Shown here piece after piece: positions 35,746 to 49,640 of a stretch of 64,000 nt of DNA. The notes under the pieces are model-generated. The model was given only the letters and a program-made list of their open reading frames with translations. It made no database searches and had not been told where the DNA came from. The stretch is taken from NCBI GenBank assembly GCA_028564675.1, contig JAOVVO010000033.1, positions 124,001 through 188,000 of the forward strand. The letters run 5' to 3'. Source of the DNA: Onchocerca lupi (taxonomy: Eukaryota; Nematoda; Chromadorea; Rhabditida; Onchocercidae). Within the stretch, counting starts at the first letter, position 1. Each line of letters starts with the position of its first letter. A program made the position numbers and the translations under genes.

Positions 35746-38700
35746 ATGGAAGAAAAATCTAAACTGTTTGAAGCATTGGACGATGTGAGCAGCATTTTTT
35801 CCGATATAAATGATGAATGGACCACTGCATGGTAAGCATTCTCCTGAGGTATGCTAGACAATCCGGTTGATGAAAAAATGCTATGTTCGGGTACTCATCC
35901 GGAACTCTTTTGCAATATTATCATAGATACCATTAAGAAAATCTGGATAATGATCATTCCCAATTTTTATTTGATCAAAACATTCATTTTTCAGCTTTGA
36001 AGATAATTTTTCGGACTTTGGCAGCTTTGCACATGCAGTACAATTCTCAATTCTTCAAGCTTTCGATTATTTACAGCATCTTTCAGAGTGTGAGTAGTTT
36101 TTAATCAGTTCGGAAAATTAATTCCTATATTTTGAACTTTTTTTTAGTGTGTTTCCGGTTATTATTTTATGCTGAGAAAGCAAATTCGTCAACCGAAATA
36201 TGGCACGAAATGACTGGAAGAAATTTTGATGCAAAAAAATTATGCGTTTTTGCATGGTATTTAATTGAACGAGGGCAACAGTCTGATGTGTAAGCATTTG
36301 TTTCTAATAATCTCTTAGTTACAGGTTTTCCCTTTCAGCGGTATGATAGAATAGAAAGATTTGTTTCAAAAAATAGATTATTATATATTAAAATTAAGTT
36401 GTTTTATCATTGAAATGCTCCATTTAGGATTGATGTATTAGGTCAGTTTCGAAGCTCCCATTAGCAGTTTACATTTAAATTCAATTCTTACAAAAGTTAT
36501 AGTTAGAATTAAATGGAATTTCTTTACGAAATAATCAGTGACCATTTTATATTGCCTTACTCTATCTATATTCGAAGTAATCTGTATTTCAGTTATCTTT
36601 TATCCCTTTTATTTATTATAAGGCATATTATAATGATATTATGCGGCGAAATTACATAGTATATATTTGTTGCTGACTTCCGTCCACTTTTCCAAAGCCA
36701 AATTTTTACTCTCATATATATCAAAATCAGTAGCAGTGACAGCTTGGTCTTAAACATCTTTTATATGAAAGGAATGTACAGTTGTCTCTTCCATGCGAGA
36801 ATTTCTATCAGCTCAGAGTAATTCTAAAATCTCTGTCCATTGAAGTACAATTTCTGCATCAAATTCAATTGGTTTCAGTGGCTTTGATGATCAAAAAGTC
36901 GGACTAATTGGTTCTCGAATTTATATCTCATTATGTTGTTTAAGTGGAGCACAGGCTTTTAATATCTTCAATGATTATCTCTTCCAAGTGATTTTTTTTT
37001 CAGTTTTTTATTAAATTGGCTGTAAATTTCGCATAATGGAAATGGAAATTAGTAATTTTTATTACTTGCAGAGAGCTTTGGAGGAATTACGGTTAATTCG
37101 CAGATTACTTAGTAACGATCAGCTTTCGACAACTTACAATCGTATAGAAATAAGTGGTAATACCAAGAGTAAAAATAAGAAAGCATTTAAAAATAATTCA
37201 AGAGTGAAACAGACAGGTTCCTTTTTTTTTCATATTAAAAAAGAATATCATTTTTCTAAATATATAATTTTTTCGGCATAATCTTTATGAAAATATAAAT
37301 CATTGAAAGAGAAAACGTGATATAAAGCAATGTGATTTATTGAAGTAAATTAGCGAAAAACTGTTATATTTTCTGTTTGTCAGGTTTTAATAATACTGTA
37401 TTTTTGCAGATTTCGAGCAACTTACTTTGGAGGACGCAACAGAATTAAGATATATGCTATGTGACGTTCTGGATTCATTATTTGTCTTCTTAAACAGAGG
37501 TTTACGCACATCAGCTCTTGATTAATTTCTGTTTTATATGCTGACAATCATGATTTGATCACTCCATTATCTGCATTTATTATTTTGAAACTCTCCAATA
37601 TTTCAGGCTTAATTTCATCAAATCGGCAGTCTTTAATATCACTGGCAATTTTTTTACAACAGCTTATGCAACTTGATTTTTCCGAAAAAACATCCGTTTT
37701 AGCATGTAAACGAATATCAGATTTTCAGGTTTGTTCCTTAGAACCTCTCAGAATTTAGTAATTTTTTTTTTGCACACTGAAAATTCTGTAACTTGTTACA
37801 TTTAAATGAAAATTCAGTGGTTCAAATATTGAAAGGTTGCATATTGTTTATTATTTTATAAAATCGAAAAAAATATTTTCAGAGATTGAAAGCTTTTTCT
37901 GATCGGTCGTTCGCTTTGATGCATCGCTTTCTGGAAAATCGACATGCTGTCTCTGGCGTTGTATATGGAAGAATTGTGATGCCGCGTCTATTATTCTGGA
38001 CACTTGAAAATACCGTATTTCCAACGAATGCTCATCCACCAAAATTAATGAGTACTTACAAGGAAGCGATGCTGAATTTCATTAGAATAAGAACACAAGT
38101 GAGACAATAATTAAATGTTATGATAAATTTCAGTTTTGTAATTTACAAAGATTTTGAATACAATTTAATTTCATAGTTTTATTTTTTACTTTGAAATTAT
38201 GGAGAATTTAAACTTACATTACGCTTTCGTAAAAAAGAAATCCAGTCATTTTAAAGGAAAACAACTTAAATTGATGTTTTAGAAAGGTCCCGAAGAAGAA
38301 ATATTCACTGTTTTATTGTTGCTTCAAAATGTATGTTTTCGTTGTCCAGATCGCAGTGATTATCGTGCAAAAGTCGCAGGTTCTGTTGTTGAAGTCCTTG
38401 CCTACCTATCTCCCAAATATATTCGAGTAATTTTTAATGACATTTAAAAAATGATTTCTAAATTTTCATTTATGTGAATCGTAAAATGTACTTGCTTTGT
38501 ATTTATAGGATTTTGCCGCTTTCTTACTGCTAACTGGCGCTAATTCCAAAGTTGCAGTGCGTGGTTTTTCTGTTGAAATTGCAGTTCCATTTATAAAACA
38601 ATATGGTATATTCCCTGCTTCGAATCTTGCAGATTTTTCGAAATAACTTGGACTTCTTACTTAATTCTATTTTGAAAGATTAGTTCATTTAAAATTTTTT

Positions 38701-41700
38701 ACAAATGTAATTCATACTGCATTGTCAGATAAAGCAATGTAGCATGAAATACATCTGTAAAAATGCAGTTTCTGACTTAAGAGATAATTTCAGGTCATAT
38801 CCTTGAAGTCAGTCATGAACAAGAAAATATAATTTCAACAAATGCGATTAAAGAAGAAATTTGTGACTACGAACAAATGGATGAAAATGTAATTTTTAAA
38901 TATTCTATTTCTTCGTTGCGATAAATTGACCGTATTGTAACAGCTTTTTTTCACTTCAGACTAACAAAATAACAAATATCACCATGTCTCATTTTCTTTT
39001 TTCTTGCGGAATGTCTATTTTGTTAGACATAATCTCGTTTTTGAAAAATGACATGTTCGAGTCAAATTACATCTTTTGTCGAATCATAAGTTCCAAAGTT
39101 TATTCTTAGGATGTATCCAGTGGCGAAGAAGTATCGATGGAAGTAGACAAAACTAATAAAGACGGTATCATAATTTCATTCCTCTACTTGCGATAAATGT
39201 AAACTGCGATTAGAAATATTTTGGGTAATTTTTTACATATTCCAGATGATGATAATAGGCAACGAATCGGGATGAAAGCAAAGAAAAAAAAAGTGATAAG
39301 GTTCGAATTTTTTTGAACTATTTAAATGAATAAGAAATCTAATTAATTCTATATTTCTTGCCATTAAACTTGAAAAATATATCTCTATATGAGTTATTTT
39401 GAAATTATAATGCATGTCAGATATGGTTATGAACTTTTCAGAAATATTTCATAATTATCATTCTGTGAGATCTTATTTAAGTAATATATAGGCTGTAGCA
39501 ATCTGAATTATTATGTTTTGATGAGCTTAAACCCAATTTATGTAAGATTATTAAGTTTCAAAAATTTATTCTGCCATGCTTTGGTTTTACTCTGTTAATA
39601 CTACTTTTTTGATCCTCATCACATTGTAGTTGTGATGAGAATCAAAAAGGGAATGAAGAAAACGACTTACTCGAAAAACAGTAATTTTAAAATTATCATA
39701 TAATCGTGAAATAACTCGGCAAATCTCAAATAACTTCATTCGGCAGCTGGAGACTGTTCGGTAACGTCGAAATTGCATATGAATGTTAACAGATTTGTTA
39801 ATGAGATATTAAACGAAAATAGTGATTTACAGTAACAATCTGACAAAGAAAATCGATCTTCATCATGCAGTTTTGGTTTTTTTACTAAGAAGTTGTAATG
39901 ACAAATCTCCAATGGTACGAACTCGAGCTTTGATGCAAGTTGCAATGTTGCTTAGTGATGAAAGTATGCGCAGCAAACTTTTGAATTTATCAAAAACTTC
40001 AGTAAGTTTAATGCGAATGCCCGCATCGTATCTTTTTAGATTGGTCTGTTTTATTTGTTATCGCTTTATTCATTAATGAGTTAATCATTTTAGTTAAAGT
40101 ATTCATCTTATAATATTACCTTGCTCTGAAACTCTTGAAAAACCAAATTATTTTGTAGGTGTGTGCTTACGACAGTGAAGATGAGAATGCTAAAAAGCAT
40201 CAGAATGGTCCTATACTTTTAAGGATTATTGCTACTCGATGTTTGGATGCAAGAGTACTGATACAGTATTTTTTAAATTTATGGTTCCGGTATTTCTTCT
40301 CTCCAAAAATTAAAAAAGAATACCACATGTCAACTTTCTTGTAAATTAGAAGAATATTTTGAGGTATCCACTCGCAAGGCAGCGATAGTTGCTCTCGAAT
40401 CACTTTTTTCAAGTCTTTCCGAATCACAACGAACCGAATTTTTACCACTTTTCCAGGTAACATTATTTTTTAAACAGATAGTGCTAATAGAGCCAGAAGA
40501 CTCAAATACGGAATAGTGTTCATATTTTATTGTATTGTACATAAAAATTTTTGTGCATACTGTTTCCAGCAGCATTGTCGAGATCTCTCTGTTTTGGTAA
40601 GGAAACAAGCTGCGGAATCTTTAAGCCGTTTACTTTTATTATTGGGTACAAGTAACAACATGCTTGATAAAGTTTGGCTTACATCAGTTCTGCCTTTGAT
40701 TAATGATCGTGAACAATCGGTTGTGCAACTAGCATCCAAATTAGTTCTGGTAAGTTTTGGTTTTAAATCTATTCTGATTTCAATAGATCCGAATTCACTG
40801 TTAAAATTGCTAAAGTCCCACAACTTTTTATTTAAATTTCTTTTATTTAGAAAATCTTGTGTCTTGTTTATAATTTGATTAAATAAGGAAACACTGTAGG
40901 GAACACTTATTTTACCTGCTCTGGAAAATGCAACACCTGTTGTTTGGCGTATTTTGGAGGCAGTGGAACAAGAAGTAAATCACAGGTCTGAGTTTTTGTC
41001 TTTGTTAAATTTCCTTTCTGATGATTTATTCGCTCAAGTCTATACTGGTCGAAAAAGTAGGGAAGAAAAAAAGAAACTAAAATAGTGTCAAGTTTTTTTA
41101 TAATATATTATTCCTTAATTCATAGTTATTATAATCTATATCCATATGTTTTTCGAGTTTTTTATGAACTGAATTACAGACGCCTATTATTACGTTCTTT
41201 GCTTCACCAGGCGAAGGAAGGAGAGTTGACGGAACATATCGTTGAGAAGCTGCTAAAGAAATGTGACAATTTGGAAAACGTGAATATTATTTGGATGTTA
41301 CTGAACTTTTTAAGCAGTGTATTCAAGGTACACGTTTCAATTTTGTGTCTTCTTCGAACTTTTTCTATATTTGTAACTTGAGTTTTTTTATGGCGAGAAC
41401 TGAGTGGCAAATGTTTTATTTTACGGCAGGATTTTGGAAATTAATGCATTTAGAAATAGCAACTCTTACAACATATTACTCCTAAATTTGTTTTAGGTTG
41501 ATGTGTCTCCAGCGATTCGTTTCTGGTATACATTGAATGAAAGTGATGGAAATAATTTAGTTGGTTACGTAGCCGAAGTTATTGCGCGCTGTGCTGACGA
41601 TATAAATGAAACAAGTCGAAACCAGCTAATTGAAAATTTTAGTACAAAGCTAATTGAATTTAGGTATAACTGATAAAGTTATTTGAAGTTGACTGGAATT

Positions 41701-44700
41701 TATGTTGCCAATATTATGGAAATCTGTTTGTAGTTTTCAAACCTCAAAAATTTGGAATTTTAAATTTTAGCGTCAACGAGGGTCACATCAGTCATGTCTA
41801 TTATGCATTTGCTCGTTTATGTAATGGTATTGGCGATGATGGTAAAGGTACGAAGCAGATGCTTGAATTTAATTGCATTTTGATGGATAAATCACTTAAA
41901 ATTTTACACAACATCATTTTTCGTCCGAACGATGCCTCTGATGAAATTCCACTTTCCCAGGAAAAGTAAGTAATTTAAAATGAGTGAGATAAATGAAAAA
42001 GTTTTTTTTTTTTGATTCGAATAGACACAATTTCACCTTTTTTTTTTTTTTTTTTTTTTTGTTTTATTTTTAATTGATTTCACGAACAGAAATTCATTTC
42101 AAGCGAGAAAATAGCAGAACTTCTTGTACGAATTATAAATTCACTGGGCGAAGCAATCCAATATAGTCCGATTTTACTGAGCAAAAATCCGAAAATATTT
42201 GATATCATGCAGTTAATAATGGCTTCTGATGTGATACAGCAACAATTGATTCAAACAGGTTTGTAGAACTTCGAAATTTCTTCAGTAATTTCAGCTAATT
42301 TTTAATCCTTTTTTGAGCTTATTGATAAATGTAGAACGCATTGCTTGGAAATTTGAGACTCGTCGAAGATTCATGTGAAGTAATTCAGCAAGATACTGTC
42401 AGAGAATACAAACCACTTTCTGTTTTACTGTATAATAATTTTGATATGTTATGTGAAAAAAGCTCTGGACCAGAAGATATGTATTTATAAAAACCGTAAG
42501 ATTTATGTTTTTGACTTTTGCAGTTATAGGCACTTTATACAATACATCGCCAGCAGTACCTTCAGCTCGTCCATTAGCCGCCGTCGACTGTCCTGATATG
42601 GAAGTAAACTTTCTCTTCATGTTTTATTTTGTGAACGGACAACCTCATAAATGGATCACAACGATTTCACAGTTGGCACAATAGTTGTTTTGATGAGATG
42701 CAGAAAAGTTAGGAGAGAGAAGAATGGATGAGAAAGCAAAAAAAAAAAAGAATTGAGGAAGGCAGAGCATGGTCAAGTTAGCGAATCTCATGCTAAAACT
42801 TAGCTGTTGTTGCATTCAATTTTTATGGTGAAATTTCAAATCAATTTAAGGAAGAATCACAACAAGCTGGTATACAACAAAATTCGGATTGTAATACTCC
42901 TAAGCACTGTGCTTCTACAACTGGCTTTCTCCAAAACTCTAAATCTTCTAGTCAGTCTAATAATAACGTGGAAGGTAGTCAGAAAGAACCTGCATTGGTA
43001 AATCAAGAATGTAAAACATCGCAACCAACCAGTCACGGATTAGGTCCTACATTCTTGGGTCAACATACTGTCAACATGGAAGTATTAAGTCCAGCCGTAA
43101 GAGCACAGGCAGTTTTGGCCATTGGTAAAATATGTCTCCAGGTATGTTCAATTGTTATCGACAAAAAGTATTACTTTTCATATTACTTATTGATGTATTC
43201 CATGATATTTATTTTCAGGACGAAAAACTTGCAAAAAAATGCGTTCCGGTACTATCACGGCAGCTTCTAGTAAATAGCAATCACTTGGTTCGAAGTAATA
43301 TTGTTGGTGTAATTTGCGATCTCTGCAAGAGGTTTTTTCAAATTTCACGCACTGTTAGAGTATTATGCATTTTAAAACCATCAAGTCTAGAAATTTTTAC
43401 TTCTTGTTTGCTGACCACAAGTACATAGATCTTTTTTTCGAATTCAATTATTTACTTATTATTCAGGTATACGCTGTTAGTTGATCGTCACAGTGCTATC
43501 TTAGCTTCTTGTCTGAAAGATCCTTCTACGTTGGTGCGAAAACAAACACTTATGTTATTGACACACCTCATCAAAGAACAGTTTGTACGTTGGGCAGGGC
43601 AGGTAATATATATTAATTGTTCCTTTTTAGAAAACTAAAAATTCTTTAATATTACTATGCTTTCAGATTATGTACAGATTTGTGTCAACAATTTTGGATG
43701 AGAATAAGGAGGTTCGCGAATATGCAGAAATGTGTTTAGTAAGTGATTCAAATAAAAGAAGACTCATCAGTTGTTTCACAATTTATATAATTTATGGTGC
43801 TTTATTTTAGGTCGATGTACTACTTATACAATTCCCGAACATGTTTGTAAATCATTTTTTGGAGTGCGTTTTTTATTTTAATTCAGTTACACACGGTTTA
43901 TGGTTGGCAACAAGTAATGGTAAGGTTTTGCATAATAAATTCAAGTCAGTACAAACTTATCAGTGGTTTTCTTTTTCTTTTTTTTTTTCCTTTTTTTTTT
44001 CATCTTTAGCCATGGAAGAAGATGCGGAGGAAAGACAAAACTTGAAATGTTCTTTATCAGGCTTTCGATTAAAGAATGCGCGAATGAGACTTTATCGATT
44101 TATGGTTGGTCTGCATATTTTCATTTTGAAATTCTTGATTTTCTGAATCATATTTACTGAGTTCGGTTTAAATAAATTTCAAATGTTACATAGATATTAC
44201 TGTTAGCATTAATAACAGTCCTAATTCTAGTATTCTAGTATAAATGGTACAAAAGCATTGGAAAACAGGAGACTCCTCTATCAGTATTCCTGTTTAGATA
44301 AAAACATTTAATGATGAGAACAAATTTACAATTGGGATGCGTATTGGTCAGGAAGTCTACTCGGCCGTAGTAGATGGTGTGCTCGATATTCGCGATCGTC
44401 GAGTTAAAGCTTTGCTTGAAGATTGTTACGAAGTATGACTTGTTTATTAATAGGTCATCCAAAACACATTTTTTTATTTTTTAAACTATTGTGTTTATAC
44501 AGGATGTCTTGCCTCGGTGTAATTATTGTGCTATATGTTGTTTTAATGACAGATAATGTGTTGTTCGGAAATAAAATTATCCATGGCTTTGGGAAGAAGA
44601 TCGCCAAATGAAGCGGATGATGATGATGATGATGATGAACCGCCATCAAATGTTCAGGTGCTATCTTCATAAATTCTTTATCCTCTGTATTTTTTTGCTC

Positions 44701-46615
44701 TATTATTAGAGAAGCAAAAAAAGAACCTCTGCTGTGAACGAAAAAAAAGCTCTTCTAGAATTTGAATTAAGAAATTAAAATATTAAAATTGAATTTTAGG
44801 AAGCAGCAAGAAAGGTTGTAACACAAGCATTCCGCAAAGGTATCATCGATGCTATTTTGCCTCACGTAATACAGCTGAAATATTATCTGCAAGAGAAGCG
44901 CTTACCTGAGCTCGAATTTGGAATCATTAGAGTTTTGAGGTGATCATCAAACTCTAGAGTTGATTTTACTTGTTTTTAGTAATTTTCAAGCAGATTTAAT
45001 ATCAGATTTGAATACAGAATTTACTATTTTATAGGAAATCTTTTTTAGGGAACTATGTAAGGATCATCGCGAACAATTAGATGAATTTTTGGCAAGTGAT
45101 AAACAATTGAAAGCTGAAATAAAATTTGACCTCGAGAAACTTGAGGTATATATCTTATGATTTTTTGGGTTTCTCTTTTTTCGAAAGATCAATGAATTAA
45201 TGACTAATTTGTTGATTTAGATAATGTAAAACTGTAAGGAAACTAATATATTATATGGGTATGGAAAACCTGTCATAATGTAGAATTGATAGCGCTGAAT
45301 AAGCCAAAGGCAGGCTTACAAATCTCAGTTATCTCATGTAAATTAAAAGATTATATAGCATATTGCCGCACACGTTGATTAGACGCTAAATTATAAATTT
45401 TCAATTTTTTCTTTACTTTTGTTAATTTGATTAAGGGTCAAATTTGCAGTGAAATTCACAGTTGTATTGATAAAGTTGTATCATATTTAAGGAAAAAGAA
45501 AAAAGGATAAAAGTTTCGAACAACAATGATGGGATAAGGAAAGCATCTTTTTTGAAAAACAAAACAAGAGTTTCATTTGCTGCTGATAGCTTGGTATCTT
45601 CACCACGTCCAGAATCAGAAATTCCAAAGCAAAGGTATGAAGTAGGAATGAATGCACAGATTGAAATGCAAAATGAACGAAATGACAGAGGTAATTTCAG
45701 TAATTTATTTTCTATTTTCAGCAGTATGTGTATATTGTTTTTACTTATATTTATAAAGTTTTAAAGATTGGAAACTGGAAAAAACTTGTCCGTTTTATTG
45801 GCACCACATTTAGGTGACGTCCCGCGAGCTGATTCCATTGATAGAAATGATCAAAAATTGACGAAATTTGTCGAAGGACAAACGGAAACGGTTGATAACA
45901 AGGATGAGAACGTCGAAAATGTTGTGCGTTTCCATTTTATTCACTAAGTGAAAAATAAGTGGATCAGGTATAGAAAAATCAGGATAAGTTATATATGTTT
46001 TTAGTTTATTTGAAGTTTTCAGAAAACACTTTTTGCATGCAATCCTAAACTTTTCTGAGGATTCCAGAATGTTGTTGAATGATTACTGTAATTAAGTACT
46101 TAATTTTCCATATCTTATGATTTTAATTTTTGCATATCTGGTTTTTTTTACAGCAACCTTTGACAAGTGTAGGAGAAAATTTTATTACTGCGGTAGCCAA
46201 AAAACGAAGTCAAAAAATACGGTTTCAACAGTCAAATGAAGAGAGCGAGTTACCAGTGCGAGCGATTTCCACACCGGAACACAACGTTGCCGAGGTTTCT
46301 TTTCCATTTTTTTTTTTTTTTTTTTAAATTTTTTATTACTAGTTAACTATCAGAGACATCCATTATATTTTCAGCTCACTTTTGGTCTGGGGGATGAAAT
46401 GTCAGCAATTGAAAGTACGCCAACAAGGAAAAGTTAGTCTACTATTGTCAGCAATTATTTTATCAAAATTCAAATTTGGTAATCTTTGTCTTGAATAGAT
46501 AAAAGACCTGGTTACCTTTCTGAAACTAAAGAAATATATCTATTAAGGGTCAAAACGACAAGCCCGACAACCTTATGTGCCGCCAATTAAAGAAGCTGAT
46601 AACGAGAATGAATAA
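35746..46615 (+). CDS. hcp-6: Condensin II complex HEAT-repeat subunit D3 (CAP-D3 / HCP-6)
   Basis: Non-SMC subunit of condensin II, which compacts mitotic chromosomes in the nucleus. Exons: 35746-35831, 35995-36089, 36148-36289, 36879-36987, 37072-37216, 37410-37499, 37607-37728, 37883-38098, 38283-38426, 38509-38605, 38794-38888, 39110-39164, 39246-39300, 39833-40001, 40159-40254, 40364-40456, 40570-40749, 40900-40985, 41180-41327, 41497-41663, 41771-41965, 42104-42258, 42369-42452, 42524-42603, 42851-43141, 43219-43331, 43467-43602, 43667-43738, 43811-43919, 44010-44104, 44298-44432, 44553-44657, 44800-44939, 45049-45145, 45492-45690, 45814-45920, 46154-46294, 46375-46432, 46548-46615. The sum is divisible by three: 1589 residues. 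CAP-D3 signatures are LSPAVRAQAVLAIGKICLQ, DEKLAKKCVPVLSRQL, LKDPSTLVRKQTLMLLTHL, MFVNHFLECVFYFN, and a C-terminal VIQLKYYLQEKRLPELEF plus LASDKQLKAEIKFDLEKLE. A seven-Asp run precedes the last conserved block; a basic, disordered tail follows. Entry to the 42369 exon is the least certain junction. Confidence 0.93.
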
Positions 46616-46616
46616 A
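46611..46616 (+). promoter_or_regulatory. AATAAA overlapping the HCP-6 stop codon
   Basis: The TAA stop at 46613-46615 is embedded in a canonical AATAAA hexamer. If used, cleavage would give a 3' UTR of only 10-30 bases. Confidence 0.4.
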
Positions 46617-47127
46617 AGTTGGAGGTTAAATGCTCTAAGTTGGTAGGTAGAAAAAGTTACTTTTTATAAGATCAGATTACCAAATCGTGGCTTGTCCATT
46701 CATCCATTGCAGATAATCCTCAGTATCATCATCTTTGTCTATTAAAATGTTTCTGGATGGTTGATCATTATTGTTTAACGGACTGTTCGTATTTTGCTTT
46801 GTCCCCATACCCTAAAATCATTAATCCTTGGTATTTTAATTTTTTCGAGATTTTTGTTTACTTAAGTAAGGAAATAATTGGAAATACCTCGCTAAATGGT
46901 TTGATGCCAGAAATATTGGTGGAACTGCCATTATCTAGAAGATAGTATACCATTATGGAGACGATTTATTCCTTTTAAAAAATGTTTGTAATATTGACTT
47001 TTCCTATATCTGCTTAACAAATACGAAATTAATAATGATAGCATTCTTATCTCCAGCATGAATGTCTAAATTGTTGGTATTTTTAAGAGATAAAGATATT
47101 TCAACAAAAAGTTCTAGATTTTTCAAT
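46617..47127. other. Convergent spacer between HCP-6 and the next gene
   Basis: About 510 bp separate the two stop codons (HCP-6 on plus, the 241-aa gene on minus), so both 3' ends lie here. The only open frame (46757-46945, plus) is unremarkable. Confidence 0.6.
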
Positions 47128-47687
47128 TTAAAGATGTAAGTTTTTACTGTTGTGAGGAGAAGTAAAAAGATCTTCATCAGTCGTGATTGATGAAATTTCG
47201 GCTGGTAACATGTTTGTACGTGGGATTAATTTTAGTTTTGTGCCTTGGAATTCTGCTAGATTCACCGTTTGACCTAAATTCAATTATTTGTAAAAACGAT
47301 TTGAAAATAAGTTCCTTCCTGTAAACTGTTTGTAAAAAATTAACGCATAGCCAATAAAGCATTATTTACCTCTTATCTGTATATAAAATATAATGAAATC
47401 AGTGTCAAGTCTGTCTAACTCGTAAGTCTCTTTTAATTGCTAGGTAAGTTTTAGTAAATGGTATTGGATGTTATAAATATTATCTGTGCTAGTAAAACTT
47501 ACCATCAGGAAATTGAATAGCACTGAATCCGTTCAAAAATAAAGTGGAATATATGTTATTCAAATGATCAACGTGATCATCCAAAAGCATCCTTAGCTGC
47601 TGCAAGTTAGTTCAATCGGATTTCCTAGTTTTTCCGATTGATCAAATGTACTGATAAATTTTCCGGAATTTTCCAGTCATCGTTTTA

Positions 47688-47731
<44 letters not shown>

Positions 47732-49162
47732 TGAGAGAGAGGGGGGAGGGAGAGAGAGAATTTGATTTGCAATTTAAGATAATTTAATTACAGTCTCCTC
47801 AAATTTGCCATTCTAATCCACTACTAAAGTTTCTAAATTTATGAAAAATAACAAGTGAAAAAAAAAAGTAAAAAAATTAATTATATCTATCACTATAATT
47901 GTGGAAAAAAAAGTGAATAGGGGAAACGCACATTGACTTACCTTTAATCGAATTTGATACTTTTGATTTTCACGCATTAACGTTGAATTGCTCATTGTTA
48001 ATTGACATATGAGTTTTTCGTAATATTGCTGCACGTGATCTAACTCGCAGAAGTCACTTTTCTAAAATGATTTTCGTAACATGAAGTAAAATTGTTGCTA
48101 AATAAGCAATAATCAGTCTTCAATAATAGTGACATGAAAGAAGAAAAGGTGAAAAGATGTGTGATGAATACTTCATAAAGTGTATCAGACTTTTGAAAAA
48201 CTTAATTGCCCCTTTAAGCATCCTAATGCACGGTGATAATATTATGTTTTTAAGATGGCATAAACGAATTAATCAGGAAATTCAATAAAATCATTCGTCA
48301 CTCATAGAAAACTAATAACCATTGCTAACTGATGATCAACCTCAACCATAAATTCGTTATATTTCTGTTCATTACTCGAAAAATAATGTTTTGTTGAGCT
48401 TCTGTAGCCACTGCAGCCGTCCTGCAACAAGATTAAACTTGCATAGTTGTCTATCATATCATCCGTTATTTCAGTACAGTACTCCATACATTTTTGCGAA
48501 CTGCACGCACCTGCATGTAGTATAGTTACCCAAGAATTTTCAGGCATTTTTTTTATTATAGGTTTAATTAGTATAATTCTCTTTGCATGCTCAGGCATTA
48601 TCATTTTATCAAGAAAACAGATGGAAAAAAGATAAATCAACCTGATACATCTTCACCGAAATGGACGATTGATTCTTTGCTATTCTTGAAGATTCATGAG
48701 CTGATGCTCCCATCTTATCTTGTTTGAAACGTGGCAATAATGTTGTATCGTTGCAGAATTGTGCTGACTTCAGTTTTGGGGAGGAACGATATTTCGAATC
48801 CGAAAATAAGGGAGCGCCACATAATACTGCAAGTATATTTGAACATTCTGAATTTGAAATTTGTATTTTGTATTTTCCAAATATATGAACTGAAGAAAAA
48901 AAAAGTTTTTCAAAATATGGATTGAAAAAAAAACAGTAATCGTGGAGTTATTTCAAAATCAGATAGGGTAAAATAAGTGTTGAGATTCTTGAAACAAGCA
49001 AACTTTGATACTTTTATTTTAAATTTGTTAAACAAATTCGATATCTGTTGTTAGTTTTGAAAAATGGAAACTGATAAAGAGCTTACATGTGCGAACGAAT
49101 GAAGTAGCAGTAGATGGCCTCCCGGACATATAATCATCGCTCAAAACCACTGTGTTTCGCAT
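47128..49162 (-). CDS. Unknown 241-residue protein with short coiled coil (6 exons)
   Basis: Exons (minus): 49162-49087, 48826-48642, 48421-48320, 48061-47942, 47599-47503, 47273-47128; phases join and the total is 726 nt. The ATG at 49160-49162 follows a TTTCAG acceptor by three bases, the layout of a trans-spliced start. The N-terminal half (from MRNTVVLSDDYMSGRP) is Ser-rich and basic with no membrane segment. The middle, from FMVEVDHQLAM through VQQYYEKLICQLTM and LMRENQKYQIRLKQLRMLLD, is helical and heptad-like over about 70 residues. The tail ends SPHNSKNLHL-stop. I do not recognise the family. The complete phase-consistent structure argues that it is a real gene. It is convergent with HCP-6. 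Confidence 0.75.
47686..47759 (+). repeat. Compound microsatellite (TA)n-(GA)n
   Basis: About 30 bases of TA dinucleotides run directly into about 40 bases of GA-rich sequence with one G-rich interruption. It lies in the intron between exons 47599 and 47942 of the 241-aa gene. Confidence 0.9.
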
Positions 49163-49180
49163 TGTCTGAAATTATTAGAT
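49163..49180 (-). promoter_or_regulatory. Probable spliced-leader trans-splice acceptor
   Basis: Read on the minus strand, TAATAATTTCAG is followed by ACA and then the ATG of the 241-aa gene. No upstream exon with a matching donor was found, so this acceptor is more easily explained by trans-splicing than by a 5' UTR intron. Confidence 0.4.
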
Positions 49181-49399
49181 TTTCTGATAATTTTTTCTTT
49201 TCCTTGAAAATGAGCTATTAGACAGGCATTTTTTCGGCACTTCCTGCGATTCTTTTAGAATATTTTTTAAAATGAAATTTATGGGATAAAATTTCCACGA
49301 TGTTTGGCTTCTTTAAAGGGAAGTCATTGAGCTTTATTATTTGCAATACTCATTGATATTGCTATTATATAAAACAAAAATATAACTAATGTTTGAGTT

Positions 49400-49640
49400 G
49401 TCAGGAAAACCGAAATTAATTTCTAAGATTAAGTATTACAGAAAATTATATCATCAAATGATTAAAAATTTGTAAAATTTCCTAATGAATCAATTATTTC
49501 TCAATGTGTACTAATTCCCATGCCAACCTACAACATTTATTTAAATGTTTCCGGTTTTGGTTGAAATAATTCTGATCAAATGATTAATCCTGTATTTACA
49601 TATCCGTTCCCATCTTTTGTATCCAATTAATCGTATTTGT
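49400..49640 (+). repeat. Direct repeat A left of the ANC-1-like relic
   Basis: The shared blocks in order are CGAAATTAATT, AAGATTAAGTATTACA, TTAAAAATTTGTAAAATTT, CTAATGAATCA, CAATGTGT, AATTCCCATG, CTACAACATT, GTTTCCGG, ATAATTCTG, CAAATGATTA, and TATCCGTTCCCATCTTTTGT. They match repeat B at 51255-51500, same orientation, with roughly one difference per five bases and small indels. Right edge is around CCAATTAA (49623-49630). Confidence 0.8.

Noticed and set aside
35643..35861. Minus-strand 72-residue frame
   Set aside because: It is the antisense shadow of the first HCP-6 exon.
42335..42368. Longer version of the HCP-6 exon starting at 42335 after GTAG
   Set aside because: It reads well (NALLGNLRLVE) but needs phase 0, while the preceding exon ends in phase 1. 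Starting at 42369 makes the whole coding sequence divisible by three.
48447..48635. Plus-strand hydrophobic ORF (MSIISSVISVQYSIHF)
   Set aside because: It is antisense to an intron of the 241-aa gene and lacks any gene structure.
48302..48640. 112-residue minus-strand open frame
   Set aside because: Only 48320-48421 is exon; the rest is intron of the 241-aa gene that happens to stay open.
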